Shown piece after piece: positions 16,494 to 24,605 of a DNA stretch of 64,000 nt. The stretch spans positions 1-64,000 of the forward strand of contig NZ_BLIV01000003.1 of assembly GCF_009811755.1 (NCBI RefSeq). The letters run 5' to 3'. The notes below the pieces were generated by a model, which worked only from the letters and a program-made list of their open reading frames with translations, was not told the DNA's origin and ran no database searches. Numbering within the stretch: position 1 is the stretch's first letter; every line of letters begins with the position of its first letter. The position numbers and the translations under genes are program-made. This DNA comes from Roseobacter cerasinus (GTDB lineage: Bacteria; Pseudomonadota; Alphaproteobacteria; Rhodobacterales; Rhodobacteraceae).

Positions 16494-17675
16494 ATGCTTC
16501 GAGTTCTGTGTTTGCTGGTTGTCACCCTGATCTTGTCGGCTCCTCTTCACGCGCAGGAGGCCACGCCGGTCGATCGCAGTGCCACAGGGGGTGCGCAAAC
16601 GCTTGAGGATATTCTCAAGCGACAGGAAGGTCTCAAGATCGACGACAGCTTTCGCAGTGGCCTGACGGGCAATCCCGAGGCTGCTGCGGCGACAACCGAG
16701 CAGTTGGGGACACTGGGCGGGGCGTCTGATCCGGACCTCTGGCGCGCCTACCGCTACAACACCGCCGCCATCACGACGCAGGCGCGGGGCCCGGCAGCGG
16801 ATGTGCTGATCCAGGACGGCGGCATGCGTTGGTTGCTGTTCCGCGAGGGGCCGCTCTTGACCTACGGCAGCTGGCTGTTGGGCGGCATGATTGGTTTGCT
16901 GGTGCTGTTCTACCTGATCCGAGGTCGTATCCGCATTGATGGAGAGAAGACGGGCCGGACCATACAGCGTTTCAAAGCGGCGGAGCGGTTTGCCCATTGG
17001 CTGCTGGCGGGGTCCTTCATTCTGCTGGGGATCACGGGGCTGATCACGCTGGCGGGTCGCAAACTGCTGATCCCGGCCTTTGGGCACGAGGCATTTGCGA
17101 CCATCGCCGTGGCTTCAAAATGGGTGCACAACAACGTCTCCTGGGCCTTTATGCTGGCGCTCGTGTTGGTCTTTGTCTTCTGGGTCGTGCACAATCTGCC
17201 CGACAGGACGGACATCAACTGGATCCTGAAAGGCGGCGGCATCTTCGGCGGGGGACACCCGCCTGCCAAGAAATTCAACGCTGGGCAAAAGCTGATCTTC
17301 TGGTCCGTTATTGTGCTGGGCGCGTCGATTTCCGCCTCGGGCCTGTCGCTGCTCTTCCCCTTTGAGCTGCCGATGTTCGCCCCCACCTTCGAGAAGCTGA
17401 ACGCGCTGGGGCTGCCGCAAGCCGTGGGGCTGGGGGAGTTGAATACCGCGCTCGCCCCGCATGAAGAGATGCAATATGCGCAGCTTTGGCACGCGATTGT
17501 CAGCTTTTTGCTGATGGCGATCATCATAGCACATATCTATATCGGCTCGGTCGGCATGGAGGGCGCTTACGCGGCTATGGGGGATGGCGAGGTTGAGCTG
17601 CAGTGGGCGCGGGAGCACCACAGCATCTGGACTGCTGAGGTCGAAGAGCAACAATCCAAGGCGGGCACGTCATGA
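16494..17675 (+). CDS. fdh3C: Formate dehydrogenase gamma subunit, membrane cytochrome b
   Basis: 393 residues from ATG 16494 (GGGAGA 6 nt upstream); the open frame extends further up without a ribosome site. An N-terminal Sec leader (MLRVLCLLVVTLILSAPLHA) and a roughly 110-residue periplasmic domain come first. A TM helix follows near residues 120-140 (LLGGMIGLLVLFYLI), then the cytochrome b domain with helices and heme-ligand candidates in RFAHWLLAGSFILLG, WVHNNVSWAFM and LWHAIVSFLLMAIIIAHIYI. It takes electrons from the beta subunit and reduces quinone. The extra periplasmic domain is typical of long gamma subunits in this FDH type. The stop overlaps the next small gene as ATGA. Confidence 0.93.
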   Translation: MLRVLCLLVVTLILSAPLHAQEATPVDRSATGGAQTLEDILKRQEGLKIDDSFRSGLTGNPEAAAATTEQLGTLGGASDPDLWRAYRYNTAAITTQARGPAADVLIQDGGMRWLLFREGPLLTYGSWLLGGMIGLLVLFYLIRGRIRIDGEKTGRTIQRFKAAERFAHWLLAGSFILLGITGLITLAGRKLLIPAFGHEAFATIAVASKWVHNNVSWAFMLALVLVFVFWVVHNLPDRTDINWILKGGGIFGGGHPPAKKFNAGQKLIFWSVIVLGASISASGLSLLFPFELPMFAPTFEKLNALGLPQAVGLGELNTALAPHEEMQYAQLWHAIVSFLLMAIIIAHIYIGSVGMEGAYAAMGDGEVELQWAREHHSIWTAEVEEQQSKAGTS

Positions 17676-17797
17676 AAGAGATCATGCTGGCCTTTGCCGC
17701 TATGGCCGTGATCGCTGTTGGAGCTAACTTCGCGTTGAAAGAAGCTGGGTTCTCTGCGGCAGAGCAGGGCAGTGGCGAGGCCGTCCGCCTCGACTGA
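17672..17797 (+). CDS. 41-residue membrane peptide at the end of the FDH operon
   Basis: A small frame missed by usual length cut-offs. Its ATG at 17672 overlaps the gamma-subunit stop (ATGA) and it ends at the TGA at 17795-17797. It starts MKEIMLAFAAMAVIAVGANF, a single hydrophobic helix, followed by an acidic C-terminal tail (AAEQGSGEAVRLD). The coupling and core-like codon use make it very likely real. Single-helix peptides are common subunits of respiratory membrane complexes, so it may be an accessory subunit of FDH or a cytochrome b stabiliser; that is inference. The convergent matR gene ends 4 nt away. Confidence 0.65.
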   Translation: MKEIMLAFAAMAVIAVGANFALKEAGFSAAEQGSGEAVRLD

Positions 17798-17801
17798 CCG
17801 G

Positions 17802-18458
17802 CTATTGCGCCGCCGTGCGTAGCTCCGTGATCAGATGGCGGAACTTCTCGCCCTGAATGCCCACGTGATCGCGCAGCGCTGAGGCGGCGCGCTGGTCGTC
17901 ACCGGCTTTCAGGGCATCAACGATCTCTTCGTGCTCGGCCATGGACTGGGCCAGTCGCCCGCGCAGCCGCAATTGCAACCGCCGGAAAGGTTTTAGTCGC
18001 CGGTGCAGACGCAGCGCTTGCCCCGCCAGATAGCTATTGCCCGACTGCGCATAGATCGTGTGGTGAAACCGCTCGTTTTCACGGTAGTAGGCATCGGTGT
18101 CATGGGCGGTCACGGCCTCGCGGCAAAGCGCGTTGGCCTCTTCCAACTCGCGCAGCGCTTCATCACTGATCCGCCGCGCGGCGAGCCTGCCGCAGACCGC
18201 CTCGATCTCGGCCATGGTTTCAAACATCTCCATCAGCTCGACTGGCCCGGGCTGGCGCACAAAGACACCGCGCCGGGGGATCTGCTCGGCGATGCCTGAG
18301 GCCACAAGCCGCTGCAACGCCTCGCGAATGGGCGTGCGAGACACACCGAACTGCTTCGCCAGCCGGATCTCATCCAGCCGGTCGCCATCATTGAACTGGC
18401 CGGTGAAGACCAGCTCCTCCAGCGCATCCGCGATCCGATCTGCGTGACGTATCTCCAT
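17802..18458 (-). CDS. matR: GntR/FCD-family regulator, probable MatR of malonate genes
   Basis: 218 residues from the ATG at 18458 (an upstream ATG adds 12 residues without family support). The N-terminal winged helix contains DEIRLAKQFGVSRTPIREAL, the classic GntR recognition helix. The C-terminal FCD ligand domain shows the metal/ligand histidine pattern (YYRENERFHHTIY, SMAEHEEIVDALKAGD). The gene diverges from the malonate TRAP operon and sits 45 nt from a TTGTATACAA palindrome that matches what is known for rhizobial MatR (core TTGTATACA). It probably binds malonate or malonyl-CoA and controls matPQMAB and itself. Confidence 0.82.
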   Translation of the reverse strand: MEIRHADRIADALEELVFTGQFNDGDRLDEIRLAKQFGVSRTPIREALQRLVASGIAEQIPRRGVFVRQPGPVELMEMFETMAEIEAVCGRLAARRISDEALRELEEANALCREAVTAHDTDAYYRENERFHHTIYAQSGNSYLAGQALRLHRRLKPFRRLQLRLRGRLAQSMAEHEEIVDALKAGDDQRAASALRDHVGIQGEKFRHLITELRTAAQ

Positions 18459-18502
18459 AGCGCCACCGTAACCGCAAAGCGGCGTGTGCGACAATCACAT
18501 TA

Positions 18503-18512
18503 TTGTATACAA
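18503..18512. promoter_or_regulatory. Candidate MatR operator palindrome
   Basis: TTGTATACAA, a perfect 10-bp palindrome in the matR-matP divergent gap. It fits the FCD-type GntR core and the published rhizobial MatR site TCTTGTATACACGA. It lies 5 nt before the candidate -35 box of the matP promoter, so binding could block or stimulate polymerase. Confidence 0.7.
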
Positions 18513-18517
18513 AAAAG

Positions 18518-18546
18518 TTGACTTTGAATGCGTGACGCTCAATTCT
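18518..18546 (+). promoter_or_regulatory. Candidate sigma-70 promoter of matPQMAB
   Basis: TTGACT at 18518-18523, a 17-nt spacer and AATTCT at 18541-18546. The -35 element is close to consensus and the -10 is weak, as expected for a regulated promoter. Transcription would start about 35-40 nt before the matP ATG at 18590. Confidence 0.45.
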
Positions 18547-18589
18547 GAGGCATCGGCCGGGAGAAAATTTGGCCATCTGGGAGGAAAAC

Positions 18590-19576
18590 ATGAAACCAAC
18601 ATTGCTGTCCGCAGCGCTTGCCGCTGCTTTGTCCATGGGCGCTGCCGCAAGTCACGCGACCGAGCTGCGCCTGTCGCATCAGTGGTCCAACAAGGACGTG
18701 CGCCATCAGGTGGCGCAGATCATTGCCGACGAGGTTGCCGCCGCTGATGTCGATCTGGAGATCAAGATTTTCGGCTCGAAATCGCTGTTCAAACCGCGTG
18801 AGCAGTATAAGCCGCTGAGCCGCGGGCAACTTGACATGACCGTGCTGCCGCTGAGCTATGCGGGCGGTCAGCAACCGGCTTACAACCTCACCCTAATGCC
18901 GGGGCTGGTGAAAAACCACGACCATGCTGCGCGCCTCAGCGAAAGCCCGTTCATGCAAGCGTTGGAGGCCAAGATGGCCGATGATGACGTCATGGTGCTT
19001 GTGCACGGCTATCTGGCGGGTGGTTTCGTCGGCAAGGACAAATGCATCACCAAGCCCGAGGATGTGGTGGGCCAGCAGACCCGCGCCGCAGGCAAGGCGT
19101 TTGAGCAAATGCTGGCCGGGGCAGGGGCCTCGATTGCGTCGATGGCGTCGTCCGAGATCTACAACGCGATGCAGACGGGCGTGCTGACGGCAGCGAATAC
19201 CTCTTCGTCTTCCTTTGTCTCTTACCGGATTTATGAGCAGGTCAGCTGCTATACCCCGGCCTCCGACGTAGCGCTGTGGTTCATGTACCAGCCGGTGCTG
19301 ATGAACAAATCCACCTTCGAAGGCCTGAACGAAGCGCAGCAAACGGCGTTACTGGAGGCCTCCGAGAAGGCCGAGGCATTCTACCTCGAAGAGGCTAAGA
19401 AGCAGGATGCGGCCTCAGTGAAGGTATTCCAAGACGCAGGCGTGGAGATCGCGCAGATGACAGCGGAAGACTTCGCCGCTTGGCAGGCGGTTGCGCAAGA
19501 GACCTCGTTCAAGGCCTTTGTCGAAGAGGTCCCGGACGGACAGAAGCTGCTCGACATGGCGCTGTCGGTCGACTGA
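18590..19576 (+). CDS. matP: TRAP transporter solute-binding protein for malonate (DctP family)
   Basis: 328 residues from ATG 18590 with GGGAGGA upstream. A Sec leader (MKPTLLSAALAAALSMGAAASHA) is followed by a DctP fold; residues such as QLDMTVLPLSYAGGQQPAYN and the conserved Arg in QQTRAAGKAF near residue 170 fit the family's carboxylate-binding arginine. It is followed by DctQ and DctM subunits and by malonyl-CoA decarboxylase and synthetase, the same set as matPQMAB of Sinorhizobium, so malonate is the most likely ligand. A perfect hairpin follows 7 nt after the stop. Confidence 0.85.
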   Translation: MKPTLLSAALAAALSMGAAASHATELRLSHQWSNKDVRHQVAQIIADEVAAADVDLEIKIFGSKSLFKPREQYKPLSRGQLDMTVLPLSYAGGQQPAYNLTLMPGLVKNHDHAARLSESPFMQALEAKMADDDVMVLVHGYLAGGFVGKDKCITKPEDVVGQQTRAAGKAFEQMLAGAGASIASMASSEIYNAMQTGVLTAANTSSSSFVSYRIYEQVSCYTPASDVALWFMYQPVLMNKSTFEGLNEAQQTALLEASEKAEAFYLEEAKKQDAASVKVFQDAGVEIAQMTAEDFAAWQAVAQETSFKAFVEEVPDGQKLLDMALSVD

Positions 19577-19583
19577 TCCTCGC

Positions 19584-19607
19584 CGGGCGGTGCTGGCGCG
19601 CCGCCCG
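19584..19607 (+). other. Perfect GC hairpin after the matP binding-protein gene
   Basis: CGGGCGG pairs with CCGCCCG around a 10-nt loop, 7 nt after the matP stop and before matQ. There is no U-tract, so it is better read as an mRNA 3'-end stabiliser or partial attenuator that raises binding protein over permease. Similar hairpins follow the other four binding-protein genes in the window. Confidence 0.6.
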
Positions 19608-19633
19608 ACCCACTTCCTTAATGAGACATCCAC

Positions 19634-20182
19634 ATGGCTGGCCAGACCCCTGCCGCACCTGATGAGGTCGGCAATCATCCGTTCCTGCGCCTTGTTGCAG
19701 CCCTTTCAACCGTCGCCGGGTGGTGTTCGGCGGGCATGATCGTGCTCGCCGTGGCGATTACCTGCCAGATGATCTTTGTGCGCTTTGTGCTGAACGGCTC
19801 GACTGTCTGGCAAACCGAGATGGTGATCTATCTGGTCATCGGCGCGACGCTCGTGGGCCTGCCTTACGTGCAGCGGCTGCGTGGGCATGTGAATGTGGAT
19901 CTGATCCCGCTGGCATTGCCGATGGCCGCACGGCGGGGGCTGGCCATTCTCACCCTGTCGCTGTCCATTGCGATCATCGGCGTGATGCTCTGGTACGGCT
20001 ATGAGTACTGGCATTTCGCCTGGGAGCGCGGATGGAAATCCGACACGGTCTGGGGGGTCCGGCTGTGGATCCCGTATCTGGCGCTGCCGGTGGGTTTTGG
20101 GTTGCTGCTTCTGCAACTGATCGCCGATCTCGTCGGCGTGCTCACCCGCACGGAAACACCTTTCGGGCTGGGAGACGACTGA
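19634..20182 (+). CDS. matQ: TRAP transporter small membrane subunit (DctQ family), malonate
   Basis: 182 residues with four TM segments (for example AGMIVLAVAITCQMIFVRFVL, MVIYLVIGATLVGLPYVQRL, LAILTLSLSIAIIGVMLWYG and YLALPVGFGLLLLQLIADLV). The DctQ signature is the FVRFVLNGSTVWQTEMVIYL stretch (polar residues around the W-x-x-E) and the RGHVNVDLI segment. It supports the large DctM subunit. The stop overlaps the matM start as TGATG. Confidence 0.85.
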   Translation: MAGQTPAAPDEVGNHPFLRLVAALSTVAGWCSAGMIVLAVAITCQMIFVRFVLNGSTVWQTEMVIYLVIGATLVGLPYVQRLRGHVNVDLIPLALPMAARRGLAILTLSLSIAIIGVMLWYGYEYWHFAWERGWKSDTVWGVRLWIPYLALPVGFGLLLLQLIADLVGVLTRTETPFGLGDD

Positions 20183-21498
20183 TGGATCCGCTGGTTCTTG
20201 GCGCGCTGGTTGCTGTTTCGACGGTCATTGTTCTGTTCTCCGGCGTCTCTGTCGCCGTCGGTCTGCTGATTGTCTCCGCCGGGTTCCTGATGATATTCGA
20301 CGGCATGCGCAGCCTGGAGCTGATGCCGGAAATCCTCTTCGGCAAGCTCGACAATTTCGCGCTGCTCTCGATCCCGATGTTCATCATCATGGGCGCCTCG
20401 ATTGCGTCGACGCGGGCGGGCGCCGACCTCTATGAGGCGCTGGAACGCTGGCTCACCCGGGTGCCCGGCGGCCTCGTGATCTCCAACCTCGGGGCCTGCG
20501 CGCTCTTTGCCGCCATGTCCGGCTCCAGTCCTGCGACCTGTGCCGCCATTGGCAAGATGGGCATCCCCGAGATGCGCAAGCGCGGCTACCCCGATGGTGT
20601 GGCCGCAGGCTCCATAGCCGCCGGCGGCACGCTGGGCATCCTGATCCCGCCGTCCGTGACAATGATCGTCTATGGCATCGCGACCGAGACCTCGATTGGC
20701 CGCTTGTTTCTCGCGGGCGTGATCCCAGGGCTGATGCTCGTTGGCCTCTTCATGGCCTGGTCGCTTTACTCCACCTGGAAGACCGGCAGCGCTAGGCTGC
20801 TGACTGCGGGCAGCTACACATGGCGGCAACGGCTGGAAATCCTGCCGCGCGTCTTGCCCTTCATCGGTATCATCATCGGCGTGCTCTATGCGATGTACGG
20901 TGGCATCGCCACACCGTCCGAGACCGCTGCCGTGGGCGCGCTGCTCTGCCTGATCATCGCCATGTTGATCTACAAGCTGTGGAGCCCCAAGGCGCTCTGG
21001 CATGTGCTGCGCGACAGCACCAAGGAAAGCGTGATGATCCTCTTCATCATCGCTGCTGCCGGTGTCTTTTCCTACATGCTCTCCAGTCTGTTCATCACGC
21101 AATCCATCGCGGAATGGATTGGCACGCTGGACGTGAACCGCTGGGTGCTGATGGGCACGGTGAATGTCTTCCTGTTGATCGCGGGGTTCTTTCTGCCGCC
21201 CGTCGCGGTGATCCTGATGGCGGCGCCCATCCTGCTGCCGATCATCACCACCGCCGGGTTTGACCCGATCTGGTTTGCCGTGGTGCTGACGATCAATATG
21301 GAGATTGGCCTGATCTCGCCGCCCGTCGGCTTAAACCTCTATGTGATCAACGGCATCGCGCCCGACATCTCGCTGAAAACCATTCTCAAAGGCTCGCTAC
21401 CCTTCGTCGCCTGTATGGTGATCGCGATCATCCTGCTCTGCCTCTTTCCGGGCCTTGCCACCTGGCTGCCCGATGCTGTGATGGGCCCGTCGTTTTGA
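20182..21498 (+). CDS. matM: TRAP transporter large permease (DctM family), malonate
   Basis: 438 residues from the ATG at 20182 that shares one base with the matQ stop; the frame is open further upstream but that region is matQ. About twelve hydrophobic segments are visible, with family motifs FALLSIPMFIIMGA, the helix-breaking AAMSGSSPATCAAIGKMGIPEM and AAGGTLGILIPPSVTMIVYG, and the second pseudo-repeat IGLISPPVGLNLYVINGIAP. It imports malonate with sodium. The next gene starts within its last codons. Confidence 0.88.
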   Translation: MDPLVLGALVAVSTVIVLFSGVSVAVGLLIVSAGFLMIFDGMRSLELMPEILFGKLDNFALLSIPMFIIMGASIASTRAGADLYEALERWLTRVPGGLVISNLGACALFAAMSGSSPATCAAIGKMGIPEMRKRGYPDGVAAGSIAAGGTLGILIPPSVTMIVYGIATETSIGRLFLAGVIPGLMLVGLFMAWSLYSTWKTGSARLLTAGSYTWRQRLEILPRVLPFIGIIIGVLYAMYGGIATPSETAAVGALLCLIIAMLIYKLWSPKALWHVLRDSTKESVMILFIIAAAGVFSYMLSSLFITQSIAEWIGTLDVNRWVLMGTVNVFLLIAGFFLPPVAVILMAAPILLPIITTAGFDPIWFAVVLTINMEIGLISPPVGLNLYVINGIAPDISLKTILKGSLPFVACMVIAIILLCLFPGLATWLPDAVMGPSF

Positions 21499-22769
21499 GC
21501 TTTTTCGGTGATCTCCTCTCCACTGTTTTCGAGCGGCGTTATCGCAGTGCGTTAGAGCCGGATCTGGAACAGCGCAGCCTGCCGGAGCTTTGCGCCGATC
21601 TGCTGGGCCGCTCGGGTGAAGTGTCAGGGGCGGCCACCGCGCGGCACATCCTTGATCGCTACACGCGCATGAATGAAGGCGAGCGGCTGGAGTTCTTTGC
21701 CCTGCTCGCAGAGGACATGGGCCTGGTGCCCGACGCCGTGCGGGAGGCTCTGGCAGCCTTCGAGGCGGACCCGTCGAGCCAGACTTACCGCGCCTTCGCC
21801 GCCGCGGCGGAGCCGAAACGGCAGGAGCTTGCGCGGCGTCTCAACCAGGTGCCGGGCGCGACCGCGCAACTGGTCCAGATGCGCCGCGACCTGCTGGAAA
21901 CCTTGCCCGCGCACCCGGAGCTCGGCCCAGTGGATCAGGACTTGCAGCATCTGCTGTCCTCCTGGTTCAACCGGGGCTTTCTGGTGCTGCTGCCGATCAA
22001 CTGGGAAAGCCCGGCGGAGGTGCTAGAGAAGATCATCGCCTATGAGGCAGTGCACACCATCGACAGTTGGGACGACTTGCGCCGCCGGGTTCAGCCGACC
22101 GACCGGCGCTGCTTCGCCTATTTCCACCCGGCGATGCCGCATGAACCGTTGATTTTCGTCGAAGTGGCCCTGACGCGCGGCATCCCCGGCTCGGTGCAGG
22201 ATCTGCTGTCGGACAGCCGCGAGGCGCTGGCGGCAGAGGATGCGGATACAGCCGTGTTCTATTCCATTTCGAACTGTCAAGCAGGGCTCGCGGGCATCTC
22301 CTTCGGCAACTCGCTGATCAAGCAGGTGGTGGCCGATCTCTCCCGCGATTTGCCGGGTTTGGAGATCTTCGTGACGCTTTCACCCATTCCCGGCCTGATG
22401 CGCTGGGTGCAGGAGGCGGGGCTGACCATGGGCGATGATCCCGAACACCAACGCCAATGCGCGGCCCATTATCTTCTGCAGGCCAAGCGCACCAATAGCA
22501 GCCCGCGTGATCCGGTGGCGCGGTTCCACCTCGGCAATGGTGCGCTGGTGCACGATCTGCACGCGGGTGCGGATGTCTCCCCCAACGGGTTGGCACAATC
22601 CGGCGGGGTTATGGTGAACTATCTTTACGACCGCGCCCAGATCGCGCAAAACCACGAAGGCTATGCCGGTGGCTACCAGATCGCGGCCTCTCCGGATGTG
22701 CGCAGCCTTGCGGAGATGATCACGACCGGACAAGACCAAGGACAGCGCGATGGCGAACCCTCTCTTTGA
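21495..22769 (+). CDS. matA: Malonyl-CoA decarboxylase
   Basis: 424 residues starting at a TTG that overlaps the permease stop (TTGA). The first 180 residues form the helical MCD domain and the rest the acetyltransferase-like catalytic domain. Family landmarks are SWFNRGFLVLLPINWESPAE, FVTLSPIPGL near residue 295 with the catalytic serine, and FHLGNGA near residue 345 with the catalytic histidine. It converts malonyl-CoA to acetyl-CoA and CO2, the step that lets malonate be used as a carbon source. Its 3' end overlaps matB by 20 nt. Confidence 0.93.
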   Translation: MSFFGDLLSTVFERRYRSALEPDLEQRSLPELCADLLGRSGEVSGAATARHILDRYTRMNEGERLEFFALLAEDMGLVPDAVREALAAFEADPSSQTYRAFAAAAEPKRQELARRLNQVPGATAQLVQMRRDLLETLPAHPELGPVDQDLQHLLSSWFNRGFLVLLPINWESPAEVLEKIIAYEAVHTIDSWDDLRRRVQPTDRRCFAYFHPAMPHEPLIFVEVALTRGIPGSVQDLLSDSREALAAEDADTAVFYSISNCQAGLAGISFGNSLIKQVVADLSRDLPGLEIFVTLSPIPGLMRWVQEAGLTMGDDPEHQRQCAAHYLLQAKRTNSSPRDPVARFHLGNGALVHDLHAGADVSPNGLAQSGGVMVNYLYDRAQIAQNHEGYAGGYQIAASPDVRSLAEMITTGQDQGQRDGEPSL

Positions 22770-24282
22770 TCAGCTTTTTGGCCGCCACGCCGGGCAGACT
22801 ACGCCGTTTCTGCATCTGCCGGACGGCAGCACGCTCACTCATGCTGACTACCTCGCCATGGCCGCGCGATATGCCAATGCCTTTTCGCAGCTGGGCCTGA
22901 CGCCCGGCGACCGGCTGGCGCTCCAGGTTGAGAAATCCCCGCAGGCCCTTGCGGTTTATGCGGCGGCGGTGCAGGCGGGGGTGGTCTTTTTGCCGCTCAA
23001 CACCGGCTACACGGCGGCGGAACTGGCGTATTTCATTGAAAACAGTGGTGCGCGGCTGGTTGTGTGCGATCCTGACGCCGCAGAGCGCCTGCGCCCGATC
23101 GCATCAGCGTCGGGTGCGCAGTTGCAAACCTTGGACGCACATGGCGGTGGGACTCTGTCTGACCTTGCCGCTACGCAACCCGACAGTTTCGAGACTGTGG
23201 CGCGTAGCGCGGATGATCTGGCGGCTTTCCTCTACACCTCCGGCACCACGGGGCGTTCGAAGGGCGCGATGCTGACCCAGACCAACCTACTGTCGAACGC
23301 CGAAACACTGGTCGACTACTGGCGCTTTACCGAGCGGGACGTGCTGCTGCACGCGCTGCCGATCTTCCACACCCATGGGCTGTTTGTTGCCACAAATACG
23401 ATTCTGCTCTCGGGCGGGTCTATGATCTTTCTGCCGAAGTTTGACCTTGATGCTGTGATTGCACAGCTGCCGCATGCGACCACGATGATGGGGGTGCCGA
23501 CGTTCTATACCCGCCTGCTGGGCGATGCGCACTTCACCAAAGAGCTTGTACGTCACATGCGGCTTTTCGTGTCGGGCAGCGCGCCTTTACTGGCGGACAC
23601 GCATGTGCAGTTCGAAGAGCGCACGGACCACCGTATTCTCGAACGCTACGGCATGACCGAGACGAATATGAATACCTCCAACCCCTATGATGGCGTGCGC
23701 CGAGCAGGCACGGTGGGCTTGCCGCTACCGGGGGTTGAGCTGAAGGTGACTGATCCGGCAACGGGCAAGGCGCTGGCCGATGGCGAGATCGGCCAGATCG
23801 AAGTACGCGGCCCAAATGTGTTCAAAGGCTACTGGCAGATGCCGGAAAAGACCCGGGAGGAGCTGCGCGCCGACGGGTTCTTCATCACCGGCGATCTAGG
23901 GCTGATCGACGATCAGGGCTATGTGCAGATTGTCGGGCGCAACAAGGATCTGATCATTTCGGGCGGCTACAACATCTACCCCAAGGAGATCGAGAGCGTG
24001 CTGGATGAGCAGCCCGGTGTGCTGGAAAGTGCTGTTGTCGGCGTGCCGCACCCGGATTTTGGTGAGACGGTGGTGGGGTTTCTGGTTGCGGAGAACGGGC
24101 AGGCGCCTGATCTGTCGGCGATTGAGGTGGCAGTGGGCGCGGAGCTTGCGCGGTTCAAACATCCGCGCAAACTGATCATGTTGCCCGAGCTGCCGCGCAA
24201 CACCATGGGCAAGGTGCAAAAGAACGTGCTGCGTCTGGAGTATGGTGGGCTTTTCGCCGAAACCTCGGAGGGACAAACCTGA
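22750..24282 (+). CDS. matB: Malonyl-CoA synthetase (malonate-CoA ligase)
   Basis: 510 residues of the ANL adenylating family. Visible motifs are LYTSGTTGRSKGAML (ATP P-loop, about residue 160), RYGMTETNMNTSNPYDG (about 300, the MatB form of the YGxTE motif), GDLGLIDDQGYVQIVGR (about 378) and the C-terminal catalytic lysine in PRNTMGKVQKN (about 490). It activates malonate to malonyl-CoA, which matA then decarboxylates. The start at ATG 22750 lies inside the end of matA. Confidence 0.93.
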   Translation: MANPLFDQLFGRHAGQTTPFLHLPDGSTLTHADYLAMAARYANAFSQLGLTPGDRLALQVEKSPQALAVYAAAVQAGVVFLPLNTGYTAAELAYFIENSGARLVVCDPDAAERLRPIASASGAQLQTLDAHGGGTLSDLAATQPDSFETVARSADDLAAFLYTSGTTGRSKGAMLTQTNLLSNAETLVDYWRFTERDVLLHALPIFHTHGLFVATNTILLSGGSMIFLPKFDLDAVIAQLPHATTMMGVPTFYTRLLGDAHFTKELVRHMRLFVSGSAPLLADTHVQFEERTDHRILERYGMTETNMNTSNPYDGVRRAGTVGLPLPGVELKVTDPATGKALADGEIGQIEVRGPNVFKGYWQMPEKTREELRADGFFITGDLGLIDDQGYVQIVGRNKDLIISGGYNIYPKEIESVLDEQPGVLESAVVGVPHPDFGETVVGFLVAENGQAPDLSAIEVAVGAELARFKHPRKLIMLPELPRNTMGKVQKNVLRLEYGGLFAETSEGQT

Positions 24283-24395
24283 CGTTAGAGGGCGGCGCGC
24301 GAGCCTAGGGTGGGCGAGAAGCGCCCTCCCTGGCTGATGGTCGGGCGCTGCCCGGCTTTAGACGGGGCAGGGAGCTGCGATGCGAACGGCTTGCG

Positions 24396-24590
24396 TCACT
24401 TCTTCCGCACGCACTCATCCCAATAATCATAGATCGCCATGCCACAGACCAGAATGGCGATCACCATGAAGGGGAAGCCGCCCCAGAAGCCCGCGAACCC
24501 GGTGGAGATACTGTGTGACAGCCCCCCTACAAAGGTGACCAGCAGGGCGGTGCCAATCAGCCCCATGACCAGTTTGACCAGATATGACAT
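24396..24590 (-). CDS. Small two-helix membrane protein, last gene of the amidase-TRAP operon
   Basis: 64 residues, MSYLVKLVMGLIGTALLVTF, then FPFMVIAILVCGMAIYDYWDECVRKK: two TM helices with a charged C-terminus. It starts 15 nt after the amidase stop, with AGGACAGG upstream, so it belongs to that operon. No family recognised. It could be an accessory membrane protein of the transporter. The 113-nt gap to the convergent matB stop contains only a weak inverted repeat (GAGGGCG at 24288 and CGCCCTC at 24322). Confidence 0.6.
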   Translation of the reverse strand: MSYLVKLVMGLIGTALLVTFVGGLSHSISTGFAGFWGGFPFMVIAILVCGMAIYDYWDECVRKK

Positions 24591-24605
24591 AACCTGTCCT
24601 TTCCG

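Noticed and set aside
24288-24328. Bidirectional terminator between matB and the amidase operon
   Set aside because: Only a 7-bp stem with a 27-nt loop and no U-tract; too weak to list as a feature.
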